DNA of 64,000 nucleotides from Cladopsammia gracilis (Eukaryota; Cnidaria; Anthozoa; Scleractinia; Dendrophylliidae): positions 1-64,000 of the forward strand of contig JAJGOT010000210.1 of the NCBI GenBank assembly GCA_022457155.1. The letters run 5' to 3'. The notes under the pieces were generated by a model. It saw only the letters and a list, made by a program, of their open reading frames with translations. It did no database searches and had not been told where the DNA came from. This document shows, piece by piece, positions 38,666 to 50,790 of this stretch; within the stretch, counting starts at the first letter, position 1; every line of letters starts with the position of its first letter. Made by a program: the position numbers and the translations under genes.

Positions 38666-39920
38666 TTGAAATCTTAATTAAAGAAGATTTGTGAAAAGAA
38701 ACTATTAACTAAACTGTCAAAAGTAAACATGAATGATTTAATGCCAGAATAAATGTTGTGACTACTTTGTCAAGAAAAGGGTACGTAAACAAAAAATATA
38801 CCTATCTTACACGTTTCTGAATTCTGTTGGGTCTGTTAGCTTTCACAGTTTTTACCAGAAATTTTCGGCCCCCTAATATTAATACTAAAGCTTAAAATTA
38901 CAAATTAAAGGTGATACCCACGCTAATTTTACATCAAGATAAAACATCAGGGATTCCTGAAATACCATAAGCTGTAAGACATAAATCTTGAATATTTTAT
39001 CATTTTTATCAGCTAGCTTCGGCTAAATGAAACGTAGATCCACTGATAACTCACAACGTGTTTGTTTAATAACTGTGTGGTTATTTTTTCAATTTTTGAA
39101 ATGTTTGCAAGAGCATATCCTTATACAACTCTAGAATTCACTTAATTTTTAAGTGTCATTACTCGTTTCCGCCTCTCCTGTGAAGTAAAACTGTAGATAT
39201 AGGCACCTTAACATCTTGTAAAGCCACGATTCATTCATCATAATCACACAATCCCGTGCCGGCGAAAACCTCGGGTGTGTTTGTAGGCTATCTATCTTTC
39301 AAGTTTCTATTAGCGGGAGGATTCCCGCTGGTAGGAAAGTCAGTTGATCAGAGAAACACGAATCTTCTAGAATAAGACCAAGACTAGACAGGCAATTATC
39401 ACCTTCAGTCCTTGGGTGTAAACATGCACTTTGATCGCATGTGTTGGGCAGAATTGATATTTTCACACCTACATTCCATCCATCCTCAGCCAGGACAATT
39501 ATTTAGATGCTGTGGGTAAGGAATGGGGTTTATTTCCCAAATTGAGAATAGACAGACATTTTTTTCATTTTATCTGTGTGTGGTTCTAGTAATCCAGACA
39601 GTTATTTGGCCACTTGAGGTAAAATGATTCATGTGAACATGCCCAGAGGCACACACACACAAAAAAAAATGATTAAACGGTTCCAAACTTTGTAATTATT
39701 GGCTTGTTTGTTTTTTGGCTACAGTACGCAACATTTGTTACTGAAAAATAACTCCTACTTTTCAATGAACTCTGACTGGTTAGTACTAAGTTGTTTATTT
39801 TGATACCAGCTGCTTAGCCTTACCCATTCAAAACCAAAGTTATACCTCTCAGTGTTCATGTTACTTTGCAGGTTACATAACTATGATTCAACGTCCTAAT
39901 TTTCCAATCTCTGAATTCAA
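38666..39920. other. Gene-free stretch, nothing recognised
   Basis: AT-rich, with a (CA)n stub near 39651. Confidence 0.45.
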
Positions 39921-39924
39921 AATC

Positions 39925-40150
39925 TTGCATTGTGACCATTAAATGAAAGCTGTTAAGCAGTGCTTTCCTATGGTGCTATTTATTTTGTCGAACAAGTTTG
40001 CTTCTAGTTTTCAGTCTATGGATAACTATTCAAAGAGAGAGTTTTAAATGAAAGCAATTGAATGCTGCTTTCCTATGGTGCTGTATAATAAAGGTGGATT
40101 TAATTTTGAGTCTGTGGATAACATTCTTAATGACCTTTTTAAGTTCTTAA
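39925..40150. repeat. B-type repeats, reverse, two worn units
   Basis: TGTGACCATTAAATGAAAGC, GCTTTCCTATGGTGCTATTT and TTTTGAGTCTGTGGATAACA. Confidence 0.7.
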
Positions 40151-40159
40151 GATTTTGCA

Positions 40160-42270
40160 AAAAGAAATGTTTTGGGTTTTTCTTCTTTCGGAGTTGGGTG
40201 TATTTGAGATTCGGATAAGGTTAGGGTGCTATCAACCATGATCAACTGAAGGCGTAAACGCCGAGCCGAGTAAATATTGCCACCAAGTGAGCAGTTTTTA
40301 TAAGCCCGTGATAGCGGTTTACTTTGTTGTTGATTTTTTCAAAATATTGATACGCCTACACCTACCAGCACATTATTATAATACCAAAGTAGATCACTTT
40401 ATCCTAGAATTGTTTACAGCTTTTCAAAGGAAATATCAAAAGTTTTTCGTCCATATTCGATGGAGCTAATCCTGGGTAACAATTCACCGGAAGTGCGCCC
40501 CCGTTACCTGAGTCCTTTACCGGAAGTACGTCAAAAATCGGAGCACGTTTCACGGTAAATGTTTGTAAACATAAAATTCATTCGACCTGCAATTTCCTTA
40601 TTTAAAAATAGTTTGTACACAAAAAATCAGCTACATACACATTTTCGAACAGCATTTTTTCAGCGCCGCTCGAATGTTGCTCAGTACATGTATCTTGTTC
40701 CATTTTATATATCCGCCATTCAAAAGTTAAGCCCTGCTTTTGATGTAAAGGAATCAAGAAATGCGGTCATCAGTCTGATAACAGATACTCGAGAAACTTA
40801 GTCTTAAATAAACACAAGTCTCCGGCTAGAGCGGCTTAAACCTCAACCACAACGATCGCATTGGATAAAAAGTTAACTTATTCGACCAAAAGTTAACTTT
40901 TAGCGCCGAATTACAATATGATCTCGCGCGCGCTGCTTATTTAATGTACATAAGTAATTTCAAAGAATGGTCTGCAGCATTCAAGCTGAGAGCAGATATT
41001 CGCTTTAGACCGTAACTGCTGCCCGCCCCGGCCTGACATTGCTAAATATATAACGGCTCAGACTGTTGGCGCAGTGCATGTATAATGTTTCGGAAGTTAT
41101 ATCATTAGCGGTAGCACTCGCCGCTTGTTTGGAGAAAACACAGCAAGCGGTAATGTGACAATATTTCGCGCGCTCCGGGATATTAAAATGTTGCACAAGT
41201 TTGTATTCTCGTGATTCTAAGCTTGTTATCTCTTATCATTCTTGTTTATCGCTTGCTAGGTGCTATCTCTTGATCATATTTTTGCTGCTGGAAGTCCGAG
41301 ATATCATTATCGGGTTGGATTGTTTCCCGTCTAGTCATGGTATGACCTCGGAAAGCATTCATAATACATTTCTTTACGCGGTGGCATGGTTGAATGTAAG
41401 AGAAAGAAAACGCAAATTAGCTTCCGAAATACCACTGCAGTCGCACTTGGCAACTCGGCGTCAAAGCTTAGAACGTGACGTGTTGGTCTTTCGATTAGCT
41501 TCTTTCTTAATCCCTGTTTTATTTCGTGACCCCGTTTGGCCCTTTTAAAACTACACATGCAAACGTCAAAGCGTTGAAATGGATTCGGTCCGTCTCAAAT
41601 TGCGACGGCGCAGCTCACCTTTCAATAAACAGAAATTTATTGCCCCTCTGAGCTATATACCAACTTCATCACAAAAAGGTCAAATATCTTCGTCGTTAGA
41701 AGGGTTTTTCACTGTTATAAAAGTTATCCCGGTTGAAATTGTAATTTTCAATTTATTTCTCACTCGGCTTACTAACGCTTACGACATTTGTTCCACCTCT
41801 GCTCACCCTTTCCTGTTATTTTCCTGTACTTTCTCTACTCCTTTTTTAACATTTACTAGTTTCCCGAACGCAAATCCTTTCGACCCGCGCGCTCCTACGC
41901 AAAAGCGTCTCCCTGACAAAATAGATTTTTCTTATGTGCGAGATCTGCCTCGCGCGCGGTCGGTCGCAGACTAGATAGTTCTCTTTGCAACTGTAAAATT
42001 ATCGACTGAACTTGATACTGTAAAATATCGATAGTGGCGTGTCGTGCCGGCGAGAGTTTGACTCACGCCAGATCTGTCAACAGCCGAATGCTTGACTGAT
42101 AATAATAGTAAAACACGCACAACACATTCACAAACTTTCATGGATTTGTATTGGCGACGCGCGAGCCCCACGGTTGCATCCTGCGAAGGAAACGATTGAC
42201 TTTCTGGCAACATTTTGCTCTAGGCGTTACGTAAATAACAAGTTGCCGGGCCTAAAAGTAACACTTTCGC
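40160..42270. other. Upstream region of SoxE, no coding support
   Basis: Frames of 115 and 131 codons (41201, 41579) lack recognisable domains and splice context. GC rises towards 42 kb, so regulatory sequence is plausible. Confidence 0.45.
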
Positions 42271-42275
42271 ACACC

Positions 42276-42460
42276 CACGTGGCACGTGACAACTGACCAA
42301 TAACGGGGATTTAGTGAGTGGTTTCAACACACCTACATATCCCGGGTGTTTATGTCCTCAACAGCTGCGCTCTGATTGGCTGCGGTTTATGGCTCGACCA
42401 ATCACAGCGCGCAGTAATATAATACGCCGTCGCGGTCGATTGGCCAGGATATTATTATAT
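42276..42460 (+). promoter_or_regulatory. SoxE proximal promoter: paired E-boxes, four CCAAT elements, TATA-like
   Basis: Two CACGTG E-boxes lie in tandem with a 1-bp gap (42276-42281, 42283-42288). CCAAT elements lie at 42297-42301, 42375-42379 (inverted), 42398-42402 and 42439-42443 (inverted). A TATTATAT stretch follows near 42450, about 130 bases before the ATG. GC-rich sequence around it contrasts with the AT-rich surroundings. Function is inferred from motifs only. Confidence 0.45.
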
Positions 42461-42587
42461 CTGTGTTTTGAATAACCATACGCCAATATACGAATTGGCA
42501 CGAAGTTCGATTTTTTCTGCTTGAGGAATTTTAAGTCTTGATTTGACAGAGTTTAGAAAAGGACTTGGTTTTGGTTATATAGCAAAC

Positions 42588-43814
42588 ATGACTGACAAAA
42601 CTAAAGCCGAGATCGCTAAGAAAGAACCCGAGCTCGCCCAGGGCAAGAATATGGATTTGAGCAACGCTATCGCCTCTGCAGTGAATCACGTTTTGGATGG
42701 ATATGACTGGTCTTTAATTCCACTACCTGTGAGAGTGAACGGTGGGCACAAGCATAAACCTCATGTTAAAAGGCCGATGAACGCTTTTATGGTCTGGGCG
42801 CAAGCTGCCAGGAGAAAACTAGCGGATCAGTACCCTCATCTTCACAACGCTGAACTGAGCAAAACGCTAGGAAAACTGTGGAAGTTACTCAATGACGCCG
42901 AGAAGAAGCCCTTCATCGAAGAGGCCGAGCGACTACGGCTGAAACATAAAAGAGAGCACCCGGATTACAAATATCAACCGCGACGAAAGAAGCAAAAAGG
43001 AAACGGGGGACCAGACCAACCCGAGGCGACAATTTCAGCTGACGATCTTTTAAAAGTACTCAAAGGTGACACGCAAATGGTGACAAAATCTGGATGTCAA
43101 GACGGCAACTGCGCGAGCCCTGAAAGCAGCTTAAGCGATGAAGCAAGTAGCCCTGAATCCAGCAGTTCGGCTACTTCGCCTCCGACAACTCCTACAGCGA
43201 CGGTCAAGGTTGAAGGTGGAATGAAGTTCTCCGAGACGAGCATTCCAGACACTGACATACACGCGAACGCATCCAGCTTTGCATCCAAGAAAACAGAAAC
43301 GAGCAATGTTAGTGTTCCCACTACGAGCAGCAGCAGTAGCAACGCGATTGATTTCCACGTCGAAATGAGCGACCTGACCACTGATCTGATGGTGGACACG
43401 ACCGAGTTTGATCAATATTTACACTCGTATACTCAGCCCCTGCAACTGCCATCATCTCCCAGTGTCACGTATACCTCACATGGCTACACACAAACGCACG
43501 GCGCTTCCAAGTTCGTGTCGAATAATAGCCCAGTCACATCCAGCTACACGGAGTTTATGGAGCAGTTGCAAAAGCTACCATCTTCATACCCTCCAAATCA
43601 GGTCGCTCCTTCAGCTCTGCACCAAAGAAACCAACCGGACAACGGCGCTTATCCATTCTCGTTTGGAGATCCAGCTGAGATAAATGGAAGCAGTGCCCGT
43701 CCCTTCACAATCTCTAATGTGCCGTCCATTACGATTCCCTCTTCATCGCCAGCTACGAGCACACAGAACCCGCAGAGCTCTTCTTCGCGTCTACACACGC
43801 TCGTTTGGAAGTGA
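42588..43814 (+). CDS. SoxE: SoxE-family HMG-box transcription factor, single exon, 408 residues
   Basis: The ATG at 42588 was chosen because upstream codons in frame lack another ATG. Residues about 25-58 form the SoxE dimerisation region ([21 protein letters not shown]). Residues about 59-137 are the HMG box, with [34 protein letters not shown] and [14 protein letters not shown], nearly identical to Sox9. The remaining ~270 residues are Ser/Thr/Pro-rich, as expected for a transactivation tail, without a recognisable K2 segment; vertebrate Sox9 is about 509 residues. SoxE proteins bind AACAAT-type sites in the nucleus and direct cell-fate programmes. Vertebrate SoxE genes have introns in the coding region; none is seen here. 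Assignment to SoxE is firm, one-to-one orthology is not. Confidence 0.95.
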   Translation: MTDKTKAEIAKKEPELAQGKNMDLSNAIASAVNHVLDGYDWSLIPLPVRVNGGHKHKPHVKRPMNAFMVWAQAARRKLADQYPHLHNAELSKTLGKLWKLLNDAEKKPFIEEAERLRLKHKREHPDYKYQPRRKKQKGNGGPDQPEATISADDLLKVLKGDTQMVTKSGCQDGNCASPESSLSDEASSPESSSSATSPPTTPTATVKVEGGMKFSETSIPDTDIHANASSFASKKTETSNVSVPTTSSSSSNAIDFHVEMSDLTTDLMVDTTEFDQYLHSYTQPLQLPSSPSVTYTSHGYTQTHGASKFVSNNSPVTSSYTEFMEQLQKLPSSYPPNQVAPSALHQRNQPDNGAYPFSFGDPAEINGSSARPFTISNVPSITIPSSSPATSTQNPQSSSSRLHTLVWK

Positions 43815-43890
43815 GAAAGATTATCAGACATGATGGACAAATTAGCTCCTATGGAGCGTGGATTTAATTTAACGTGTTGCTTTACGCAGC

Positions 43891-43896
43891 AATAAA
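43891..43896 (+). terminator. SoxE poly(A) signal, proximal
   Basis: AATAAA lies 77 bases after the stop. A second at 44467-44472 would give a 3' UTR of about 670 bases. Confidence 0.4.
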
Positions 43897-44466
43897 AACG
43901 CTTGCAAGGGAAATACAGAACTTTGTTTTGCTTCTAAATTTCAGAAGCTTTTTAGAGTTCGACACGCTATGGCAATTTTGCTTGTCAAAAAAAAATCACG
44001 AGAATTAAACGTGTTATGTCGCGCGAGTTTAATTTCACACGGATTATAATGTAAAAATCACGAAACGGTTGACACCCATTCGCTTTAATGTGAGAGTATT
44101 TTATTTCTCGAGCAGAATTGTTCTAAGCTACGTTTTTATACGTTTACAATTTTCTCTTTTTCACGCACGGAGAAAAAAGTTCTTGTTAAGTGTTTCGTTT
44201 CAACGCAAAGCTGACAAGCTGTACTGAAATCGGATCTTAGTGCACTAGGATTGTCACCTTGCTCTGAAACCTAATTTATCATTTTCCTCCTTTTATATTA
44301 GTTCTTGCCAAAAGAAACTGATTTATCATCAATCGATCTTCATGTAAATAATTAATGGATAGAGATGATAGCTTTTGTAAACGTCTTTTAGCTGTAATTG
44401 TAGAAATGAATGTTTTTTTCGTGCCATGAACTGGGCTCGCATATTTGATACTGCTATTTGTGGCGA

Positions 44467-44472
44467 AATAAA
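44467..44472 (+). terminator. SoxE poly(A) signal, distal
   Basis: AATAAA is followed about 25-40 bases later by a GT-rich stretch (TGTTCATGTGTTGTGG), which favours this as the main cleavage region. Confidence 0.5.
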
Positions 44473-44479
44473 AGTATTT

Positions 44480-46850
44480 TTCACAAGAAAATGTTCATGT
44501 GTTGTGGTGGACTTGATGTCTTGCATTTGTCGCTCGCTTGTGATTTCTCTGTCACACCTGATTAACTTGCACTCAATGAGCCCTACAAGGGAAATGTGTG
44601 TTTAAGCATTTACACAACAGATGAATCAGCTCCTAGAGCCAAACAAATACATAATAGAAGCTCAGTGGAATCAAAGCTTAACTTTTACCAAAGAAACAAA
44701 CTAAAAATACCCAAGAAATTATGTAACTTGAAAAACAGATGCCCTTACACTAAGCGCCGATATAACACAAACTGACTCTTTGTACGTGCTCAAATTTGCA
44801 TTAATTCAACAGTGAATAGTGAATATTCAAAACAAGAGTTAAAATACGACACAATACCCTAATAATTTGCTTGTACAAGTTAAGTTTTGAGCTTTGCTTT
44901 TAGCCATAAACTTCACTGAAAGAAAATATCGCCGAGCGGATATGAAGGCGAAAAGGTGACATGAGGGCGGGAGGCCGGCACTCGCTACTTAGAGACTCGG
45001 CAATCTTCTGTTAGTTTTAACAAAGAAAAAGCGGGCCGTTTTATTTGCAAATGATTAGAACACGACGAGAAATCAATAACAAATACATTAGTTTGACTTC
45101 TCGAGAACAAATTTTGACCAAAGCTGAAAGTGGTTTTTCTTGGAGCGACTTGTTACTCAACACCTCTATTAGGGCGGTTTGAAGTTTTTTCAAAAGTGCA
45201 GTGAACCGGAAGCAACTGAAGTCCGCAGTCAGCGATTTGGACAACGAAAATTATCGCGGTGAATCGTGTGTTTTGGCACTGAATTCAGCTAAAAACAACA
45301 CCTCGCGAGAGCGTCACAACAAATGTAGGCGTATCTGCCAATAGAAATCTTGATTTTGTGAAAAGTCCAGAAACTGACAGTGCTTTACACGCAAGCCGAT
45401 ACATAATATCATACTCTACCGTTGCACATCCAATACCCGATAAAACTGTATATTAAATTAAATTGTCCGGTTCTGTCTAGGTATTTGTTTCGCGACTTGT
45501 ATTACCGAAGTAACAGCTTTTGAGGACCGCGAATTAACTTGAGAAAAATGTCTATTTATTCTACAGTCTGAAGAGGTTTGGCGTCATAAAAATGAACGCT
45601 GAACCGATTTGTTATAATATCATATCGTGCTTGTTTTGTTAAAGCTGCGCTTAAATTTCAGTATCACGAATTTAATGTGTTGTCACGAATGTCTGTTTTG
45701 CCCCCCCAAGAGTGCATCAGACATTTCACGACAGCATCCGTTCGAGACATGATAGTTTTTTCATGCGTTTTAACTTTATTTTTCTTGATCAATTTTCTGT
45801 TTGGTAGGCCGAAATATTCTAACCTGGCGTTTGACAAAACGCACGCATGTCCGATTTTTCTTTTCAAGAATTTCGTTTGCCTCGGGCTAAAAGCGGGATA
45901 CTTAATGATATTTCTATGTCTGATTTTGTCTAAAGTTGATTTCACGGACAAACAGTTAACTGGCGTAAACCATTAGAGACCTTTCAACCTATAATTATTG
46001 AGGCTTGGAGTTTTATATGTTTTGTCGAGTGCTTAAATGCGTTTTTCATGAACAGAATTCTACTTGGGAGCAGTTAACAAACATCAGTACTTTAGTTAAT
46101 CAGTAGTCACGAAGGGATTAATCAGAACACGGTTAAACAATAACAGATCATACAAGTCGGCGCAGTAGTCTTGTAAACATTGAAGAGTTTGTTTAAATCC
46201 TTCAACCAGTCGAAAATCGGTAAGTCGACATGGAAATCGAGCTGTCTAGCTTTTTGCTCGGTGCTAATTGATCTTGGAAACTGAACAAAACATCAAAATA
46301 TAACAGTGGACCTAATATTTTTATGGCAAGTCTAAAAGCCTAGTTTTTTTGCGGTCTGAACTGAGGTCCGGCGAAACGATATGCAAAATCAAACCGACAA
46401 ATTAAAATATTGGTCTTGGGGAAAGATAGAGTGCTTGCAAGTACTTTTCGTGATTTTATTGACGACTTTATTTTGAATCCTGGTGGGGTGTCCATGCATT
46501 AAATTTAATACTGTCTAGCTATCACTGTATCTCGTAAGATTTTTGAAATGTAAGAACATATGTCGCATATAAATATTTTAGACAGTGAAGAATTGAAAAT
46601 TTGTAACTCGTCTTGGCATAATTTATATTTATTTCTACTTTTTTTAGCGTCCACAATTAGCTAGTAAGCTAAATACTTTGACACTCAAATAAAGTTTACT
46701 ACTACTACTACATACACGAAGGCTCGTTATTATATGTATATTTTTTTCTGTCTGACGTTTCAATTATTCAATTATAAAACTGCATGTGCTGTTATTAACC
46801 CCGATATTGAAATCAAACAGTGCCGCAGACAATTGAGTACACTCGGCTGT
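44480..46850. other. Gene-free stretch downstream of SoxE
   Basis: No shared repeat until AATAAAGTTTACTACTAC at about 46689, probably a retroposon tail. Confidence 0.45.
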
Positions 46851-46922
46851 TAAAATGGCTTTCATTTGAATGTCTAAACTTTAAAGGATTTCAGTATTAC
46901 TGACCATGTTACATATAAGCAT

Positions 46923-47177
46923 TTTAACCCTTTTAACTCCCAAGCTCGGAGTGCCAAAAATGAAAATTCAAGAAAAATCCCAAATTTCATTTTGAAAAAT
47001 ATTGAAAAACAAATGGTACCATGCAAAAGTACTGGCACCCTGGATCCAGAGGTCCGTTCTAGTACTGCCGACGACGTTTCATTTGAATCGTCACACCATA
47101 GGATTTCGTCCACATACTCAAAAGTTAAAATCACACAACATGTCTCCATAATTGACTCTAGGAGCGAAAGGGTTAAA
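46923..47177. repeat. A-type repeat with short internal insertion
   Basis: AACCCTTTTAACTCCCAAGC at the left; 'gcaccctggatccagaggtc' words break the GTACTG unit; it ends TTGACTCTAGGAGCGAAAGG. Confidence 0.75.
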
Positions 47178-47744
47178 ATATTTAATGACTTGAGATTCGG
47201 CTTTGCGCGTGAAACTTTCGCATAAAGTAAAGCTTTCCAGTGAATTTCTTTTTCACCGCTAACTCGTAGCATTAAAAAACCAACTGGAAAAATATTATCG
47301 AAAAAAAATTTAACGCACTTTAGCTTTGTCTAAGCGAGATTATTTTTTTGCTTCTTGTGCGGTCTGAATAAAGGCGTCTATCTTCTATATACTCTTACAA
47401 CAAAATTTACTTTCAGTTCCATCTGCCAACTGACAAACTGAATCAAACTCTAAAGCGAAATAGATATGCGGTTATATGGATATGTTTTTAAACATGGGGC
47501 GAGATTAGTTCTTCCTACCAATTGAAGAGCATGTCAATAAATAATTCCGTGATTGCAGAATTGCAAGTTTTAAATGTAATTACTTTGAAATTGTAATTTT
47601 CGTGTACATTACATTCAATATTCATTGAGATGTAATTATTTTTTTTAACTATTTAGTCCGGCTTTAAATCCGATCAAGGTATTTATCTCCTCAACTTGCA
47701 AAAAATTATAATTTAACTGATACATTGTAACCGCTCCAGCCCGC

Positions 47745-47835
47745 CTGGGGTACACTCCAATGTAAGCTATTTAGGTATGTGCGACCCCAAATATGGGCTT
47801 TAAGCCGTTTTGGTTTGCAAGTGGATATAGAATTT
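47745..47835. mobile_element. Fragment of the G/C-tipped hAT-like family
   Basis: GGGGTACACTCCAATGTAAG, TAGGTATGTGCGACCCCAAA and AAGCCGTTTTGGTTTG match the left end of 36632-37121. Confidence 0.65.
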
Positions 47836-47936
47836 ATAGAGAGTATAGAAAGTAAGTAATGTAACACAAATTACACCACAATTTAAGGGTTTCATCTACA
47901 AACTCGACGAGTAAGTCACTTCGTTTTGTTTGATAA

Positions 47937-48191
47937 TTGAAATTTAGTTAAGATTAAGTATTGAAAAAACTGTTATAAAGACAGTCAGACGTTTCGGGGA
48001 TAACCCCTTCATCAGTGTTCTGAGTGTGACTGAGTGACAACGTTATTTATAGAGGGTGACACATAACAGTTTTCACTGACGAACCAGTGGCCCTCGTGTT
48101 TGTGTTCTTTACTGATAAAGGGGTTATCCTCGAAACGTCTGACAGTCTTTATAACAGTTTTTTCAGCACTCAATCTTAACTAAATTTCAAT
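47937..48191. mobile_element. Foldback element with two inverted hammerhead-like motifs
   Basis: Arms of ~70 bases begin TTGAAATTTAGTTAAGATTA. The minus-strand motif at 47988-48015 reads CTGATGA-A-GGGG-TTAT-CCCC-GAAACGTC, a complete hammerhead-type core with an extra A before stem II. The plus-strand motif at 48112-48139 reads CTGATAA..GAAACGTC and has lost the catalytic-core G. It is probably derived from long terminal repeats of Penelope-like elements. Confidence 0.65.
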
Positions 48192-48294
48192 TTTCATTCA
48201 ACGTGAATGCTACGCAGCCGCAAAAACATTTTTTTTGTGTGCTATTGACTTCGTTTTGTTTATTTGTTTGCATAATGAACATTACAGCAGAAAA

Positions 48295-48425
48295 GTTGTG
48301 ATCGGTATCTTTCATTTAAACGGTCACTCCAGGATTTCATAAACAAAATCAAAAGTTATAACCAGCATAATAAACAGTACCACAGGAAAGTACTGCTCAC
48401 TACCTTTCCTTTGAATGGTCACACA
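48295..48425. repeat. B-type repeat, one unit
   Basis: TCTTTCATTTAAACGGTCAC and CAGCATAATAAACAGTACCA. Confidence 0.7.
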
Positions 48426-48517
48426 CAAAAGTTCAGAATCACCATTCTCGACCCAAGTGTTAGATTTAGTTTTACTCAAGGGAGAAAACGATGTAATCTT
48501 CTCCAACCATCTTTTAA

Positions 48518-48912
48518 CCTTTTTACTCTCAGGTGTTCTAAAAATCAAAATTCAAGAAAAATCCACAATCTTATTTTGTAAAATATTGAAAAACAAATGG
48601 TACCATGCAAAAGGACTGCTAAAGAGGTTTCATTTGAATGGTCACACCATAGGATTTCATCCACAGACTCAAAAGTTAGAACAAATGGTACCATGCAAAA
48701 GTACTGCTGAAGAGGTTTCATTTGAATGGTCACACCACAGGATTTTGTTCACAGATTCAAAAGTTAGAACAAATGGTACTATGCGAAAGTACTGCTGAAG
48801 AGGTTTCATTTGAATGGTCACACCATAGGATTTTGTTCATAGACTCAAACGTTAGAACAACATGACATGTCTCCATAATATTGACTCTGGGAGTGAAATT
48901 AAAAGGGTTAAT
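48518..48912. repeat. A-type repeat with three tandem core units
   Basis: Begins ACCTTTTTACTCTCAGGTG and ends TGGGAGTGAAATTAAAAGGG. Three copies of TTTCATTTGAATGGTCACAC are spaced ~106 bases apart, linked by AACAAATGGTACCATGCAAA. It shows how the TIR-bounded form can expand into a satellite. Confidence 0.82.
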
Positions 48913-50000
48913 CCTCGGCAATGTTAAAAATTCGTAGCTCATTCAATCCACTATGTGATAACACATTGAGGTTAGGAGAAAGAACGAGCTGATCATTGTA
49001 AGATTTATAACAAAATCCTACTGACCAACAGTATAGGAAATAAACTCAATATTCAAGATGACCATTGGACTTTTAAAAGCTCTTCTCTAAATAAGCGGTC
49101 AAAATGACTGTTCTCTCTGAGTTTCTTGTGTCATAGAATACGACGTTTTCATCTGATTCCCGGCAGCGTTGAGCTGAGTTTGTGATGAAATTATAAAGAT
49201 GACTAGCTGTAATTACTCGTGGTATTATTAAAAAATTTGGAACAATTATTTGACTGAATTTTTGGCAATGAAAGGATCAACAGAGTTAAAATGGTAGTAA
49301 ATTATAATCCCATGCTTTCGAATATGAAAAGGCGTTTTTTATCCTATTTGTACCCACAACCATATTTCTAAAGGCTGATTTTACTAGTGGCAAAAAAAAA
49401 TCATTTGCACCTATAAAAAACTGTCTAATGAGGAAAGCAGCAGAGAAATATAAATAAGAAAAAACTCCTTATCTGATAATCATAGCTAAGCTAAAAAATG
49501 GAAGGTTTTTACTGGCAGCTAACATGCATTCTCACGGGCTTATAGGTCCTGGCTGATATATCGTGTTCATGAATATCGTCAGGAGCTCAGTACTTTAAGC
49601 TTGCTTTATAAGGAAGAAAAAATGTCAAAAGTGATAAAAGCGAAGGTAAACTTAACAGACAAAATAATGGCTAAATCAACTCAAAGTTTCGCCAGAGGGC
49701 AAGTTTGATTTCTTGAGGGCCTGCCTGTCACAGAATCGAATTCCACTTTCATCCTTGTAATCATACACTTTATCTTCAAACTAATTGTTCTGTTTTGCTC
49801 TATAGACTCTTTTTATCCAATTGAGTTGTATATTTGGTGGTATTAGGCAATTTAACACGCACATTTCGATATTTTGGCGTACGATGCCCCCTAACATGGA
49901 ATGTATGCTTGTGATTGTGCGGTGTGCCTATTCCGGCCCATCGTATAATTCTTCATATATATCTTTGTTGTGAGAGTTTGGACGTACATCAAGAAAATAC
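48913..50000. other. Gene-free stretch, nothing recognised
   Basis: AT-rich; no shared repeats noticed. Confidence 0.45.
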
Positions 50001-50004
50001 CCCA

Positions 50005-50190
50005 CTGTTATTTGAATGGTCACGAATAGGATTTCATCCACCGCTATCAAAAGCTAGAATCTTAATCCTCGATCGCACTCCTAGAATCATCCATTGCGAC
50101 ACGTGATGTAGTTTAGTCTGTGAGTATTCAAATGAAATGAATAAGTGTAGTCACTGAAAGCTACTAAGCAGTACCTTCCTATAGTGCTAA
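50005..50190. repeat. B-type repeat, worn
   Basis: TATTTGAATGGTCACGAATA followed by GGATTTCATCC, then a reversed partial copy with AAAGCTACTAAGCAGTACCT. Confidence 0.6.
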
Positions 50191-50599
50191 TTTTTCAATG
50201 TCTTACAAAATTCAGAGTGAAATTGTAGACTATAAAAGCCGGCCAGATGCTATGTCGCATTCCAGACAAGATTGACCTATAAATGGGTATTTCCTGACGC
50301 TGTTTATCACTTCAAGCGAGGCGACTTCAGAGGATTTGCAGACCAGTCATATCTCCATTGCCTGCAATTTTACATTTTTTGAATGCTTATACCTCTCCCT
50401 CTTGTCTTTTAAGAGGTAGGCCACTTCCTCGGCATTATGGCTATTTGAAGAATCTCTAATCTCCGATAAAGCGCCGTTTTGCACACGAAGATAAATTTCC
50501 CTTTCCCAATTAAGTTATCTAACTCTTGAATCTGTAGATGAAATCCTACCGAGTGTGGCCTTTCAAGCTGGACTTTTATGCTAACATTCTAGAAAATTT

Positions 50600-50790
50600 A
50601 GCTCTATAAGAGGTATGAGCGCTTTGGTCTGAAATTGGGTTAATTTTGGCCTGGATTGGGTGTGGTTTGCCTTCTACTCTGAAATTGGGTTTAGAATTGT
50701 GCCATTTTAATTGTAAGGATTCGGCTCAAAACGGGTAAGAAAATTACATATTTTGCTCTGGGAATGGGTAGGGGTTTCGCAGCTTCACCG
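50600..50790. mobile_element. Worn copy of the GGTCTGAAATAGGGTA family
   Basis: TTTGGTCTGAAATTGGGTTA, CTCTGAAATTGGGTTTAGAA and CTCTGGGAATGGGTAGGGG. The tips are lost. Confidence 0.55.

Noticed and set aside
41579..41974. 131-codon frame upstream of SoxE
   Set aside because: No domain, no splice or promoter context, composition like the surrounding DNA.
45664..45976. Overlapping 95- and 99-codon frames on opposite strands
   Set aside because: Neither has family features; overlap in antisense suggests chance.
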